NCBI GenBank assembly: GCA_012510495.1 | Contig: JAAZHX010000057.1 | Coordinates: forward strand, 1 to 64,000 | DNA length: 64,000 nt | Reading direction: 5' to 3' | Source of the DNA: Smithella sp. | GTDB lineage: Bacteria > Desulfobacterota > Syntrophia > Syntrophales > Smithellaceae | Shown: positions 1 to 8,975 of the stretch, in pieces | How the letters are laid out: the number at the start of each line of letters is the position of its first letter | Position numbering within the stretch: the stretch's first letter is position 1 | Notes under the pieces: model-generated | The model's database searches: none | What the model saw: the letters and a program-made list of their open reading frames with translations, nothing else | Told to the model about the DNA's origin: nothing | Made by a program: the position numbers and the translations under genes

Positions 1-170
1 ATGCGGCAGCCTTCGCCGATGCGGGTGTAGTCGTCGATGACGGTGTGCGGGCCGATCACGGTATTTTTGCCGATGATCACGTCGCTGCCGATGATGCTGT
101 ACGGTCCGATTTCCACGCCTTCTGCCAGTTGGGCGTCGGGAGCGACAATGGCGGTGGGATGAATTTTCAT
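1..170 (-). CDS. lpxA: LpxA, acyl-ACP--UDP-N-acetylglucosamine O-acyltransferase (N-terminal part, cut by window edge)
   Basis: The gene runs off the left edge, so only about 56 N-terminal residues are visible. They begin [15 protein letters not shown] and continue with hexapeptide-repeat units such as [18 protein letters not shown] and VIGPHTVID, typical of the left-handed beta helix of LpxA. In the family this enzyme adds the first 3-hydroxyacyl chain to UDP-GlcNAc in lipid A synthesis in the cytoplasm. Its ATG overlaps the stop codon of lpxD by four bases (ATGA), which implies translational coupling. No fabZ lies between lpxD and lpxA, unlike the common order. The active-site histidine lies beyond the edge, so the name rests on the N-terminus and the context. 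Confidence 0.85.
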   Translation of the reverse strand, partial: MKIHPTAIVAPDAQLAEGVEIGPYSIIGSDVIIGKNTVIGPHTVIDDYTRIGEGCR

Positions 171-1216
171 GATTCACCTTCACGAGTTTTGTAAATGACG
201 GCTTCCAGCTCTTCCACGCGCCGGATCAGCTTTTCCATTTTGGCGCGGATTTCCGGAAGTTTGGTCTTGCTGACTTCGACCTTCAGCCATTCCCGGAAGG
301 GGAGAAACGGCGTGCCTCCGCCGACCATGCCCGCGGGAATGCTCTTGTGAATGCCCGAGGAAGCGCCGATCATCACGGAGTCTCCGATAGTGATATGGCC
401 GACGATGCCGACCTGGCCGCCAATGATGACGCTTTTCCCGATTTTGGTCGAACCGGAGATGCCGGTCTGAGCGGCGATGGCCGAATTTTCGCCGATCACG
501 ACATTGTGCGCGATCTGCACGAGGTTGTCGATTTTCACGTTGCGCCCAATCCAGGTTTTGCCCAGCGTAGCGCGGTCCACGGTCGTGTTGGCGCCCAGCT
601 CCACGTCGTCGTCGATCTGAACGATGCCGACCTGGGGGATTTTTTTGTTCAGCGAGCCGGGAGCGGAAAACCCGAAGCCGTCCGCGCCGATGACCACCCC
701 GGAGTGCAGGATGACCCGCCGGCCGATGACCGAACGGGCGTAAACGGAGACGTTGGCATACAGGACGGAATCTTCTCCGACCGAAGCGTCGCGGCCGATG
801 AACACGCCGGGGTAAAGCACCGCGCCTTTCTCCACGCGGGCGCCGCGGCTGATGTAGGCCCGGGGCATGACGGTCGCCTCCGGGGAGACCGAAGCTCCTT
901 CTTCGATGCAGGCGGCAGGGCTTATGCCGGCAGGACCGTGGTCGACCGGATAAAAAACCGCCAGCAGCTTGCCGAACGCCGCGTAAGGATCGGCTACGGC
1001 AATCAGGTTTTTATCCGGCGCGACGGTTCCCGGAGGGACGAGGATCGCCCCCGCGAGCGTGGTTTTGAGCCATTTGAAATACTTCGGATTGGAGACAAAC
1101 GTCAGATCGTCCGCGCCCGCCTCCTCGATCGGCCGGATATCGCTGATCAGCTTCCCGTCATTCCCCGCGACCGTTCCGCCCACCAGGGCGGCTATTTCCG
1201 CAATGCTTTTTTTCAT
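167..1216 (-). CDS. lpxD: LpxD, UDP-3-O-acylglucosamine N-acyltransferase
   Basis: LpxD adds the second, N-linked hydroxyacyl chain of lipid A from acyl-ACP. The protein (about 349 residues) has the N-terminal uridine-binding domain (residues 1-95, starting [14 protein letters not shown]). A long hexapeptide-repeat domain follows, with GADGFGF and IAHNV, the latter holding the expected catalytic histidine near residue 235. A C-terminal helix ends the chain. I prefer the ATG at 1216. A TTG at 1228 would add four residues (MLTN) but has no better ribosome binding site. ompH lies 15 bases upstream and lpxA overlaps downstream, so this is part of one envelope-biogenesis operon. Confidence 0.95.
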   Translation of the reverse strand: MKKSIAEIAALVGGTVAGNDGKLISDIRPIEEAGADDLTFVSNPKYFKWLKTTLAGAILVPPGTVAPDKNLIAVADPYAAFGKLLAVFYPVDHGPAGISPAACIEEGASVSPEATVMPRAYISRGARVEKGAVLYPGVFIGRDASVGEDSVLYANVSVYARSVIGRRVILHSGVVIGADGFGFSAPGSLNKKIPQVGIVQIDDDVELGANTTVDRATLGKTWIGRNVKIDNLVQIAHNVVIGENSAIAAQTGISGSTKIGKSVIIGGQVGIVGHITIGDSVMIGASSGIHKSIPAGMVGGGTPFLPFREWLKVEVSKTKLPEIRAKMEKLIRRVEELEAVIYKTREGES

Positions 1217-1231
1217 GTTTGTGAGCAATTT

Positions 1232-1762
1232 TTATTTTTTGGCGACCGGCACCCTGTTGAAACCATCAATGACTTTTTTGCTGATGTCGCCGGCTTTGTC
1301 AAAGTAGGGCAGCGGCATGGTGCTGATGTCCAGAATCAGGGTGTATTTTTCCTTTTCGGCAATGGCCCGCACCACTTTCAGGATTTCGGGGATCAGCTGC
1401 TGTGAATATTCCTGGTCGCGTTTCTGCAGCTCCTTGTTGGTGTCGTCCACCAGGATCTGGTAGTCGCGCATTTTTCGCTGATAGGCGGCTTCCTTGTCGG
1501 AGCGCGCGCCGGCCGTCATCACGGCGCCCTGCTTGTCCAGTTCGTCCTTGAGTTTTTTGACCTCGTTTTCCATGGCCTTGATGTTTTCCTGCTTCCGGGC
1601 AAACAGTTTTTTGAAATCTTCGGCGGCTTTCTGGCCGGCGTTGGAGTTTTGAATGATCATCTGCATATTGATGAAACCGATCTTGTCGGCGGCCAGCGCC
1701 GTGCCCGTCCAGACAAAAAGAAGCAGCGTCAGTCCTGCGATCCAAAAAATATTTTTTTTCAT
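1232..1762 (-). CDS. ompH: OmpH/Skp family periplasmic chaperone
   Basis: This 176-residue protein has a signal peptide (MKKNIFWIAGLTLLLF, cleavage likely after TALAA or TALA) and then the OmpH fold. The fold shows as DKIGFINMQMII, a long charged coiled coil (about residues 45-125), and a C-terminal strand KYTLILDIS. Skp-type proteins are trimeric periplasmic holdases that carry unfolded outer-membrane proteins to BamA, whose gene is directly upstream here. The start has a good ribosome binding site (GGAGAGGAG). Length and position between bamA and lpxD match the usual proteobacterial order. Confidence 0.93.
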   Translation of the reverse strand: MKKNIFWIAGLTLLLFVWTGTALAADKIGFINMQMIIQNSNAGQKAAEDFKKLFARKQENIKAMENEVKKLKDELDKQGAVMTAGARSDKEAAYQRKMRDYQILVDDTNKELQKRDQEYSQQLIPEILKVVRAIAEKEKYTLILDISTMPLPYFDKAGDISKKVIDGFNRVPVAKK

Positions 1763-1828
1763 TTTACAATCTCCTCTCCGTTTACTGGTTTATAGTTAAA
1801 TCACAGCGTCGGGCGTTATGATTCCGGG

Positions 1829-4474
1829 TTACATGAACATGCCGATGGTGAATTCCCAGCGGCCCACACTGTCGTCGTTCAGGCCCGTGTTGTCGAGCAC
1901 ATAGCCGTATTCCAGGCGAAGCGGGCCGATGGGCGAATACCAGCGGATGCCCGCGCCGCACGTGCTTCTCAGATCGTCGAGATGATAGCTGCCGTTCCAG
2001 GTGTTGCCCGTGTCGTAAAACACGACGCCCTTCATCCCCGCGTCTTTGATGAGCGGGAAAACCACCTCCGCGGTTGCGGCGAGCATGGTGGTGCCGCCGA
2101 TCACGTCGCTCGTCCCGGGATTGGTCGGCCCCACATAGCGCAGACCGCGCAGGGAGTTGATGCCGCCCAGCACGTAGCGCTCGTAGATGGGAAGCTTGTC
2201 GTCGCTGTCGTCATTGTTTTGCAGATAACCGATCTGGCCTTTCAGGGAGAAGACCATGTCCCAGAAGAGCGGAACAAAGCCGATCGCGCTGGCGGCGTAT
2301 TTGGTGAACTCAGTGTTCCCGCCCAGCGGCATGCCGGCATGCTGGACGGACGCGCTGGTTTTGAGGCCCTTGCTGGGGAACATGACGTCGTTGGTGGTGT
2401 CGTAAACCAGCGTGAAAGAGATTGCGCTCGTCGTCCGCTCGCCCGCCTGCGCCTTTATGTAGGTGGACGCGGTGGCGTAATTGATGTCCTGGATGTTGTC
2501 GATGCTGAACTTGTAACCGACGTAGCCGATGATTTTCCAGAACAGCGGATGGCCCAGGGTCGTCCCCACGCCTTTCGTGTCCAGCGTGTAGGAATCGTAT
2601 TCCTTTTTGTATTTCCAGATGTCGGCCTTGAACCACAGCGGCAGGTCAAACAGGAAGGGCTCGGTGAAGGACAGTTCGTAGTTGTTGGTAGTGGAGCCGA
2701 GCGAGGCCTTGAGGCTCATGGTCTGCCCGTAGCCCAGAAAATTCTGCTGAACTATCTGCGCCATGATCACCGCCTGGTCCACGGCGCTGTAACCCGCGCC
2801 GATCATGAACATCCCGGTGTTTTTTTCCTTGACCCGGAGGTTGATGTCCAATTGATTGTCCGGCGCCTTATCCGTCTGGATATCGACTTCTTCGAAATAG
2901 CGAAGGTGGTTGAGGTTCTCGTAGCTCTTTTTCAGCTTGGTGGAGGAATACAAATCCCCTTCCACAATGAACAGCGAACGGCGGATCACTTTGTCGCGGG
3001 TGGTGGTGTTGCCGGAAATGCCGATGCGGGCGATGTGGACCAGTTCACCTTTTTTCAGGAAGAAGTTCAAATCCACGCTCTGCTCTTTTTCATGGGTGGC
3101 GACCTGGGGATTGACGTCGGCGTTGGCGTATCCTTCGTCGTTGGCCGTCGTCGTGATCATCTCCATGTCCTTCATGATCTCTTCCCGGTTGTAGTGGCTG
3201 CCGGTTTTGGATTTTAAAGAAGCGCACAGCTCCTCACGGGTTTTTTCCAGATAATCCCCCGAGATTTCCACTTTGCCGATTTTGAAGCGTTTGCCTTCGC
3301 GGACGGCAATCTTGATGTAAATGCCCTTGTCGTCATGCGTGATGACCGGCTCGCCGATCTGGGCGTTCACGAAGCCGTTGTTGAAATAAAAAGCGGTCAG
3401 CCGCTGAACATCCTGCTTGAGCTGCTGGGATTGCAGGATGCCCGTGTCCGTGATGAAGCCCAGCAGGGTGCGTTCGTTCGTGGCCATCATGCCGACCAGC
3501 TCTTTGGTGGTAAAGGATTCATTTCCTTCAAACGTAATGGAGCGGATATAAACCCGGTTGTTTTCCCTGATGTCCAGAATCAGTACGAAATCCTTCTCGC
3601 CGTCTTTTTCCAGACGGTCGGCAATTTCGGCGTTGTAGTAGCCTTTGGTGTCATAAAGCTCCTTGATTTTCTGCAGGTCCTGCTTGATGTTTTCCGGATT
3701 GATGCTTTGCCGTGTCTTCACGCTCATGACTTCGAGAATGTCATCCTTGTCCAGCTTCTTGTTGCCGACCAGGCGGATTTCCGAAATGAGGCCTTTTTCG
3801 ACCACGCTGAAGGTCAGCACCTTGCACCCGTCCTCCGTCGTGACGTCGGCGCTGACGTCCAGAAAATACCCCATCCTGAAGATGGTTTTGATGTCGTCGC
3901 TGATATCTTCTTCGTCCAGCGGTTTGCCGGTTTTGCTTTTGATCTTCTGCAGGACGGCGTCCGCGCCGATCTTGCGGTTGCCCGCGATTTCCACCCGCGC
4001 GATTTTATCCAGGAGTCCCGTCCTCTCCAGAATTTCCCGCTTCAGCGTCGCCGCCAGCGCTCCGACGCCGTCTGATTCCGTTCCCTGAACCGAAACGGCG
4101 GGCAGGATTTTTCCCCCGGCAACCTCGATGATTTGCGCGTCGAGGCTCAGGGTTTCGCCGAAATGCATAACGCTGCCTGTGACGATGTAATCGGCGCCCA
4201 GCGCTTTCCCCGCCGCCATGGCTTCCTGTTGGCCGGGGGCGGGCCCGCCCGGTTCAAAATCCCCCGCGCCCAGCGCTTCCACTTTCTTGGCTCGCCGGAA
4301 TTCGTTCAGCAGGCTGTTGTAAACCGACGTTTGCAGCTCGGCGCTCCCGGTAAGCGCGTGAACTTCAAAGGGCAGAATACATATTTTCGCAAGAGCGTCC
4401 GCCCGCGCCTCCGTGGCGAACAAAACAAGAAAAACCGCGATGACGAGCCGGACCGTTTTGAAGTTAAAAATCAT
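1829..4474 (-). CDS. bamA: BamA outer-membrane assembly factor with an extra N-terminal FlgO/TolB-like domain
   Basis: BamA inserts beta-barrel proteins into the outer membrane. The 881-residue product starts MIFNFKTVRLVIAVFLVLF (signal peptide, cleavage near EARA). Residues about 26-150 (ICILPFEV, then GADYIVTGSV) resemble the TolB-N/FlgO/CsgG fold and are not part of classical BamA. POTRA repeats follow from about residue 157 to 540. The C-terminal barrel (about 560-881) carries the LRGL motif in the place of VRGF. The chain ends TIGMFM, so the last residue is Met rather than the usual aromatic. An upstream in-frame ATG at 4546 would lie deep inside lolD. The start at 4474 overlaps the lolD stop by 11 bases and is preferred. 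Confidence 0.92.
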   Translation of the reverse strand: MIFNFKTVRLVIAVFLVLFATEARADALAKICILPFEVHALTGSAELQTSVYNSLLNEFRRAKKVEALGAGDFEPGGPAPGQQEAMAAGKALGADYIVTGSVMHFGETLSLDAQIIEVAGGKILPAVSVQGTESDGVGALAATLKREILERTGLLDKIARVEIAGNRKIGADAVLQKIKSKTGKPLDEEDISDDIKTIFRMGYFLDVSADVTTEDGCKVLTFSVVEKGLISEIRLVGNKKLDKDDILEVMSVKTRQSINPENIKQDLQKIKELYDTKGYYNAEIADRLEKDGEKDFVLILDIRENNRVYIRSITFEGNESFTTKELVGMMATNERTLLGFITDTGILQSQQLKQDVQRLTAFYFNNGFVNAQIGEPVITHDDKGIYIKIAVREGKRFKIGKVEISGDYLEKTREELCASLKSKTGSHYNREEIMKDMEMITTTANDEGYANADVNPQVATHEKEQSVDLNFFLKKGELVHIARIGISGNTTTRDKVIRRSLFIVEGDLYSSTKLKKSYENLNHLRYFEEVDIQTDKAPDNQLDINLRVKEKNTGMFMIGAGYSAVDQAVIMAQIVQQNFLGYGQTMSLKASLGSTTNNYELSFTEPFLFDLPLWFKADIWKYKKEYDSYTLDTKGVGTTLGHPLFWKIIGYVGYKFSIDNIQDINYATASTYIKAQAGERTTSAISFTLVYDTTNDVMFPSKGLKTSASVQHAGMPLGGNTEFTKYAASAIGFVPLFWDMVFSLKGQIGYLQNNDDSDDKLPIYERYVLGGINSLRGLRYVGPTNPGTSDVIGGTTMLAATAEVVFPLIKDAGMKGVVFYDTGNTWNGSYHLDDLRSTCGAGIRWYSPIGPLRLEYGYVLDNTGLNDDSVGRWEFTIGMFM

Positions 4475-5132
4475 AAATTTCTCCGTCGCGCAGACCGATT
4501 CTGCCGGACATCCTTTCCGCCAGTAGTCTGTTGTGCGTGACAACAACCAGCGTTATTTTTTTTTCGACGTTCAGGGCAACCAGAAGGTCTTCTATCTTCT
4601 TTCCTGTTTCCGTGTCAAGGTTTCCTGTCGGTTCGTCCGCCAGCAGAATTTCCGGCTCCATCGCCAGAGCGCGGGCGATAGCCACCCGCTGCTGTTCTCC
4701 GCCGGAGAGTTCCCCCGGTTTGTGGCGGAGGCGATGCTCCAGGCCGACCTTTGTCAAGAGGCGCGTGGCCCGGTCCAGCGCCTCTTTTCGTTCGAGCCCC
4801 CCGATGAACGCCGGCATCATGGCGTTTTCCAGCGCCGTGAACTCCGGCAGAAGGTTGTTGAACTGGAATACGAAGCCGATGGTCCGGTTGCGGAATGCGG
4901 CGATCTTTTTTTTGCTCCAGTTGAAAACCTCCTGGCCGGCAATGGAAAGCGTTCCTCCGGTCGGATGGTCCAGCGTGCCGAGAATATGAATCAGTGTGCT
5001 TTTCCCCGCTCCGGACACGCCGACGACGGCCAGAGAATCACCTTTGGCGATTTCCAGGTTCAGCCCCTTCAGGACTTCAATTTTATTGCCGTCTTTGACG
5101 AAGGTTTTGGATAAATTTTCCAGTTTAATCAT
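4464..5132 (-). CDS. lolD: LolD, lipoprotein-releasing system ATP-binding protein
   Basis: This is a 222-residue ABC ATPase that powers release of lipoproteins from the inner membrane to LolA. Visible motifs are Walker A (GVSGAGKST, about residue 37), the signature LSGGEQQRVAIARA, Walker B ILLADEPTGNLD and the switch histidine VVVTHN. The FQFNNLLPEF segment after the Q-loop is typical of the LolD/MacB branch. It sits 21 bases downstream of the lolC/E gene and overlaps bamA, so the three are probably co-transcribed. Confidence 0.93.
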   Translation of the reverse strand: MIKLENLSKTFVKDGNKIEVLKGLNLEIAKGDSLAVVGVSGAGKSTLIHILGTLDHPTGGTLSIAGQEVFNWSKKKIAAFRNRTIGFVFQFNNLLPEFTALENAMMPAFIGGLERKEALDRATRLLTKVGLEHRLRHKPGELSGGEQQRVAIARALAMEPEILLADEPTGNLDTETGKKIEDLLVALNVEKKITLVVVTHNRLLAERMSGRIGLRDGEIYDF

Positions 5133-5153
5133 ATGCGCCGCAAAACCATGCTC

Positions 5154-6440
5154 TTATTCGTATCTCAAGGCTTCCGCCGGATCCAGCCTCGACGCCCTCC
5201 AGGACGGATAGATCGTGGACAGAAAACAGATCACGAGGGTGCCCGCGACAATCACGGCCACATCGCCGTAATTCACTTTCGACGGAAGCTCGCTTAAGTA
5301 ATACACGTCGCCCGGCAGAATTTCAAAATTGAAGATTCTTTCCACAAAAAGCGAAATTTTCTGGAGGTTGAGCGCGACCGTAAGCCCCGCGATACAGCCG
5401 AACAGGGTCCCCGCCGCCCCGACGATCAATCCCTGATAGATGAATATTTTCATAATGTTGGTTGATGTGGCCCCCATGGATTTCAAAATAGCGATGTCCT
5501 TGTTTTTCTCCATGACGACCATGATAAGCGCGCTGATGATGTTGAAGGCGGCCACCAGCACGATCAGGCTCAGGATGATGAACATGACGCGCTTCTCCAG
5601 TTTGAGCGCCGAAAACAAATTTTTGTTCATTTGCATCCAGTTCTGGGCGTAAAAGGGGAAGCCCAGCCGGTTCTGGATCCGGCGGGCGACGTCGTCCGCC
5701 TGGTAAATATCCCGGACGACAATGTCAATGCCTGAGACGGCGTCGCCCATGTCCAGAAAATCCTGGCAGCCGGCAAGAGACAAAAAAGCCAGTTTGGAAT
5801 CGTATTCGTAAAATCCCGATTCGTAAACGCCGACCACGATAAATTTTTTCATGCGGGGGACCATGCCCATCGGCGTGGCGATTCCGCCCGCCGGAGAGAT
5901 GATGGTGATCGGATCATGCAGGAAAAGCCCCATATTTCTGGCCATTTCCCTGCCGATCAAAATGCCGGCCAGCTCCCGGTCGGCCGCGGGCAGCTTCTGC
6001 CGGATGGTTTCGGGGATCCGGTCGAGATGCCGGACGCTGCCCTGGAGGATTTTGCCCAGGTTGATGACCCGGGGCGCGCTTTCGGTGTCCATGCCGCGGA
6101 TGACCACGCCGGTGAGGCCTCTTTGGCTTCGGATCATGGCTTCCGTGTAAATGAAAGGCGTGGAAGCCACAACGCCCGGGACCCCGTCGATTTCGTGGCG
6201 GATGTTCCGGTAATTTTTCATTTGGCCGGTCATGTCCGCCGTCACTTCAATGTGCGAACGGATGCCCAGAATCTTGCTGCGCAGATCCTCTTCAAAGCCG
6301 TTCATGACGGCCAGCACGATGATGAGAGCGGCCACGCCCAGGAAAATGCCGAAAATCGATATGAAGGTAATGATCGAAACGAAAACCTGCTTGCGTTTCG
6401 CTCTCATGTATCGTCTGCTGATAAAAAATTCGTAAGGCAT
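5154..6440 (-). CDS. lolC: LolC/LolE family lipoprotein-releasing permease
   Basis: The 428-residue protein has one N-terminal membrane segment (ITFISIFGIFLGVAALIIVLAVM, about 23-45), a large periplasmic domain, and three C-terminal membrane segments in the FtsX/MacB permease fold. It starts MPYEFFISRRYMRAKRKQ, the usual LolC/E beginning. Only one permease gene is present next to lolD, so the transporter may work as a homodimer, as in bacteria with a single LolC/E. That is an inference, since a second gene could lie elsewhere. The gene is 61 bases downstream of lysS. Confidence 0.92.
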   Translation of the reverse strand: MPYEFFISRRYMRAKRKQVFVSIITFISIFGIFLGVAALIIVLAVMNGFEEDLRSKILGIRSHIEVTADMTGQMKNYRNIRHEIDGVPGVVASTPFIYTEAMIRSQRGLTGVVIRGMDTESAPRVINLGKILQGSVRHLDRIPETIRQKLPAADRELAGILIGREMARNMGLFLHDPITIISPAGGIATPMGMVPRMKKFIVVGVYESGFYEYDSKLAFLSLAGCQDFLDMGDAVSGIDIVVRDIYQADDVARRIQNRLGFPFYAQNWMQMNKNLFSALKLEKRVMFIILSLIVLVAAFNIISALIMVVMEKNKDIAILKSMGATSTNIMKIFIYQGLIVGAAGTLFGCIAGLTVALNLQKISLFVERIFNFEILPGDVYYLSELPSKVNYGDVAVIVAGTLVICFLSTIYPSWRASRLDPAEALRYE

Positions 6441-6501
6441 CAGGCGTTGTCCTGTCGGGAAGCCGTGGGTCCGGGCCGCCGCGCAAAAACGGGCGGAGTC
6501 A

Positions 6502-7983
6502 TCATTCGGTTCTGGCCCTCAGAAGCGGAAACAAGATCACGTCCCGGATGGACGCGGAATCGGTAAAGAGCATGATCAGGCGGTCGATGCCGATCCCTTC
6601 TCCGGCCGTCGGCGGCATGCCGTATTCCAGCGCGCGGATGTAGTCTTCGTCCATTTCGTGGGCTTCGTCGTCGCCCGCTTCCCTTTGCCGGATCTGGGCC
6701 AGGAAACGCTCGCGCTGATCGTCCGGATCGTTCAGCTCGGAAAAAGCGTTGGCGATTTCCCGTCCGGAAATATAAAGCTCAAAACGATCGACAATATCCG
6801 GGTCGGCGCCGGAGCGGCGCGACAGGGGAGAGACCGCGACCGGGTAATGCGTGACAAAAGTCGGCTGGACCAGCTGCTTTTCGACCAGTTCGTCGAAGAT
6901 GTCCATGAGAATTTTCCCCAAAGGGTCTGCTTCCTTGACGTCACATCCGTTTTTACGGGCAAAGGTAATGGCTTTGGCCGGGTCGGACAGATCGTCAGGC
7001 GCCATTTGGGCGATTTGGATCAGGGCGTCCCGGACAGAGATACGGCGCCAGGGCGGCGTCAAATCAATTTCCGTTCCCTGGTAGGTGAATTTGAACCCGC
7101 CGAAAACATTTTCGGCAATAAAGCAAAACAATTCTTCCGTAAAAGGCATTAAATCTTCATAGGTTGCGTAGCTCTGGTAAAACTCCATCATCGTGAATTC
7201 CGGATTATGAAAGGTGGAGATGCCTTCATTGCGGAAGCTGCGGTTGATTTCATAAACTCTTTCCAGGCCGCCGGTGACCAGGCGCTTCAGGTAAAGCTCG
7301 GGGGCGATCCGCAGATAAAAGTCCTGGTTGAGCGCGTTATGGTGCGTTTTAAACGGCCGGGCGACCGCGCCGCCGGCTTTCGGCTGCATCATCGGGGTTT
7401 CCACTTCCAGAAAATCATGCCGGTCCATGAATTGCCGCATCAGTTTGATGATCAGACTGCGCCTTATGAAGATGTCCTTCACGGCCGGGTTGGAGATCAG
7501 ATCGAGGTGTCTCTGGCGGTAACGGATTTCGATGTCCGTCAGGCCATGCCATTTTTCCGGCAGGGGATGGATCGATTTGGCCATGAGTCGCAGCGACTGG
7601 GCCTCCAGCGTCAGCTCGTTGGTTTTGGTCCGGAAAAGTTTTCCCGAAACATAAACAATGTCGCCAATATCCAGTTTTTTAAAAAGAGAGAAATCCTGCT
7701 CGCTTAAGATGTTTTTGGCCAGATAGCACTGCATCCGGCCTTGCCGATCCTGAATTTTGACAAACGCGGCTTTGCCGAAGCTGCGGACGGCCATCAGGCG
7801 CCCGGCCAGCGAGAGTTTTTGTGAAAGCTGCGCGAGATTTTCGCTATCCATTTGGCCGAATTCGTCGAGGATCCGGGCGGTTGTGTTTTGGGGCTTTGCG
7901 TCATTGGGGTATAAATCAACCCCTGCTGCTTTCAAGGCCGCAATTTTTTCCCGGCGGACCCTTAAAAGATCATGTTCTTCCAT
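6502..7983 (-). CDS. lysS: Lysyl-tRNA synthetase, class II
   Basis: LysS charges tRNA-Lys. The 493-residue protein has the N-terminal OB-fold anticodon-binding domain (residues about 55-150, AGRLMAVRSFGKAAF). The class II catalytic core shows motif 1 (FLEVETPMMQP), motif 2 (FRNEGISTFHNPEFTMMEFY) and motif 3 (GEGIGIDRLIMLF). Length is typical. The start has a GCGGAG ribosome binding site. It is the first gene of the minus-strand run that continues through the Lol, Bam and Lpx genes. A weak TTGACT/TATAGT pair with a 15-base spacer lies at 8013-8039 and could be its promoter, but the spacing is poor. Confidence 0.97.
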   Translation of the reverse strand: MEEHDLLRVRREKIAALKAAGVDLYPNDAKPQNTTARILDEFGQMDSENLAQLSQKLSLAGRLMAVRSFGKAAFVKIQDRQGRMQCYLAKNILSEQDFSLFKKLDIGDIVYVSGKLFRTKTNELTLEAQSLRLMAKSIHPLPEKWHGLTDIEIRYRQRHLDLISNPAVKDIFIRRSLIIKLMRQFMDRHDFLEVETPMMQPKAGGAVARPFKTHHNALNQDFYLRIAPELYLKRLVTGGLERVYEINRSFRNEGISTFHNPEFTMMEFYQSYATYEDLMPFTEELFCFIAENVFGGFKFTYQGTEIDLTPPWRRISVRDALIQIAQMAPDDLSDPAKAITFARKNGCDVKEADPLGKILMDIFDELVEKQLVQPTFVTHYPVAVSPLSRRSGADPDIVDRFELYISGREIANAFSELNDPDDQRERFLAQIRQREAGDDEAHEMDEDYIRALEYGMPPTAGEGIGIDRLIMLFTDSASIRDVILFPLLRARTE

Positions 7984-8090
7984 AATTTCTCCGCTTTTTA
8001 AAAGTCTGTTTGACTATATTTTTTTGGGGGATTAGTCAAGTCCGATTGTGGGCGCGGCCGTTTGTCCGGGCGGCATAAAATCTTAAAAAT

Positions 8091-8216
8091 GACGGCCTCG
8101 TAAAAAGCCCGGATGCTGCGTTGCGCTTCATCCTTCGTCATTGCGGCGTACGTTTAAGTACGCCTCATTCCTCAGGATTTGCGCGCCTTGCCTGCGGAGC
8201 TTTTTACGAAGCCGTC
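8091..8216. repeat. Palindromic intergenic element, about 126 bp, family with GTAAAAAG ends
   Basis: The element has near-perfect terminal inverted repeats, GACGGCCTCGTAAAAAGC at 8091-8108 and its complement GCTTTTTACGAAGCCGTC at 8199-8216 (one mismatch). An internal hairpin has arms GGCGTAC and GTACGCC at 8144-8163. It fills most of the 339-base gap between lysS and ssb. No coding signal was seen in it. The ends match those of elements at 11624, 19342 and 25173, but the centre differs, so this is a related subfamily. Such elements are non-autonomous (MITE- or REP-like) in other genomes; the mobilising enzyme is unknown here. Confidence 0.85.
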
Positions 8217-8322
8217 TGAATATGCCATTTTTTCGACTTCTTACGAGTTCATCAAAAATGTGTTTGCCTCCGGGGAGGTTGTTATGTATGATGCCGCCAA
8301 CTCATTTCAAGGGGAGGCAATC

Positions 8323-8730
8323 ATGGTCAACAAGGCGATATTGATCGGCAGACTGGGCAGAGATCCGGAGGTTCGCTATACACCGGATGGCACGATGGTT
8401 ACGAACTTTACCATGGCAACGGATGAAACGTATAAGGACAAAAATGGAGAGAAGGTTCAGAAAACCGAGTGGCACCGGATTGTTGCGTTCGGCAAACTGG
8501 CCGAGATTTGCGGCAACTACCTGGTAAAAGGCAAATTGATTTTCATTGAAGGACGGATTCAAACCAGGTCTTGGGAAGACAAGGAAGGCATCAAGCGCAG
8601 TACGACGGAAATTATCGCCAACAATATGCAGATGCTGGATTCCAAGGGGCAGGCCAAACCAGGAGACGCAACGCCCGATGGATCCTCCGCGCCAAACAGC
8701 ACGACGCCGATGGACGACGTTCCGTTTTAA
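8323..8730 (+). CDS. ssb: Single-stranded DNA-binding protein
   Basis: SSB coats single-stranded DNA during replication and repair. The 135-residue protein starts [20 protein letters not shown], contains the OB-fold core ([21 protein letters not shown]) and ends with the acidic tip PMDDVPF that recruits partner proteins. The ATG at 8323 is preceded by GGGGAGG at 8311-8317. Upstream in-frame codons reach back to 8179 but fall in the repeat element and are not credible. A strong terminator follows the gene. Confidence 0.97.
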   Translation: MVNKAILIGRLGRDPEVRYTPDGTMVTNFTMATDETYKDKNGEKVQKTEWHRIVAFGKLAEICGNYLVKGKLIFIEGRIQTRSWEDKEGIKRSTTEIIANNMQMLDSKGQAKPGDATPDGSSAPNSTTPMDDVPF

Positions 8731-8756
8731 TTTTCACACAGGGATCAATGAACGCG

Positions 8757-8789
8757 GGGAGACAAATTTATTTGTCTCCCTCTTTTTTT
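8757..8789 (+). terminator. Rho-independent terminator after ssb
   Basis: A 10-bp perfect stem (GGGAGACAAA at 8757-8766, complement at 8771-8780) with a 4-base loop is followed by TCTTTTTTT at 8781-8789. It ends ssb transcription on the plus strand. The tatA stop codon lies in the loop, so the same hairpin may serve the convergent tatA transcript, though the minus-strand side lacks a long T run. Confidence 0.9.
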
Positions 8790-8947
8790 GCCGGCGGGTT
8801 GGCGTCGTTCTGATCGGAGACGGATTTCTTGAAGTTTTTGATCCCCTTGCCCAGAGCCGAGCCGATTTCCGGCAGTTTGCCGACGCCGAAAATAATCAGA
8901 ATAATTACCAGGATAATCAGTAACTCCGGCACACCTATTCCAAACAT
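8768..8947 (-). CDS. tatA: TatA/E-type twin-arginine translocase subunit
   Basis: This is a 59-residue protein that starts [21 protein letters not shown], a single membrane helix. The TatA amphipathic-helix signature follows ([21 protein letters not shown]) and then a charged tail. TatA forms the protein-conducting part of the Tat pathway for folded proteins in the inner membrane. The start has GAGGTAAT upstream. No tatC is next to it in this window. The FG motif at the helix hinge and the total length match the family. Confidence 0.93.
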   Translation of the reverse strand: MFGIGVPELLIILVIILIIFGVGKLPEIGSALGKGIKNFKKSVSDQNDANPPAKKEGDK

Positions 8948-8975
8948 AAGATTACCTCATTTCGTTTTGATCGAT

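Noticed and set aside
347..1405. Long open frame on the plus strand opposite lpxD and ompH
   Set aside because: It is the antisense of two well-supported genes; the open frame follows from high G+C and codon bias.
1982..3217. Open frame of 411 codons opposite bamA
   Set aside because: The minus strand encodes clear POTRA and barrel sequence; the plus strand frame has no family and poor composition.
8013..8039. Promoter of lysS (TTGACT and TATAGT)
   Set aside because: The spacer is only 15 bases; noted in the lysS entry but not called.
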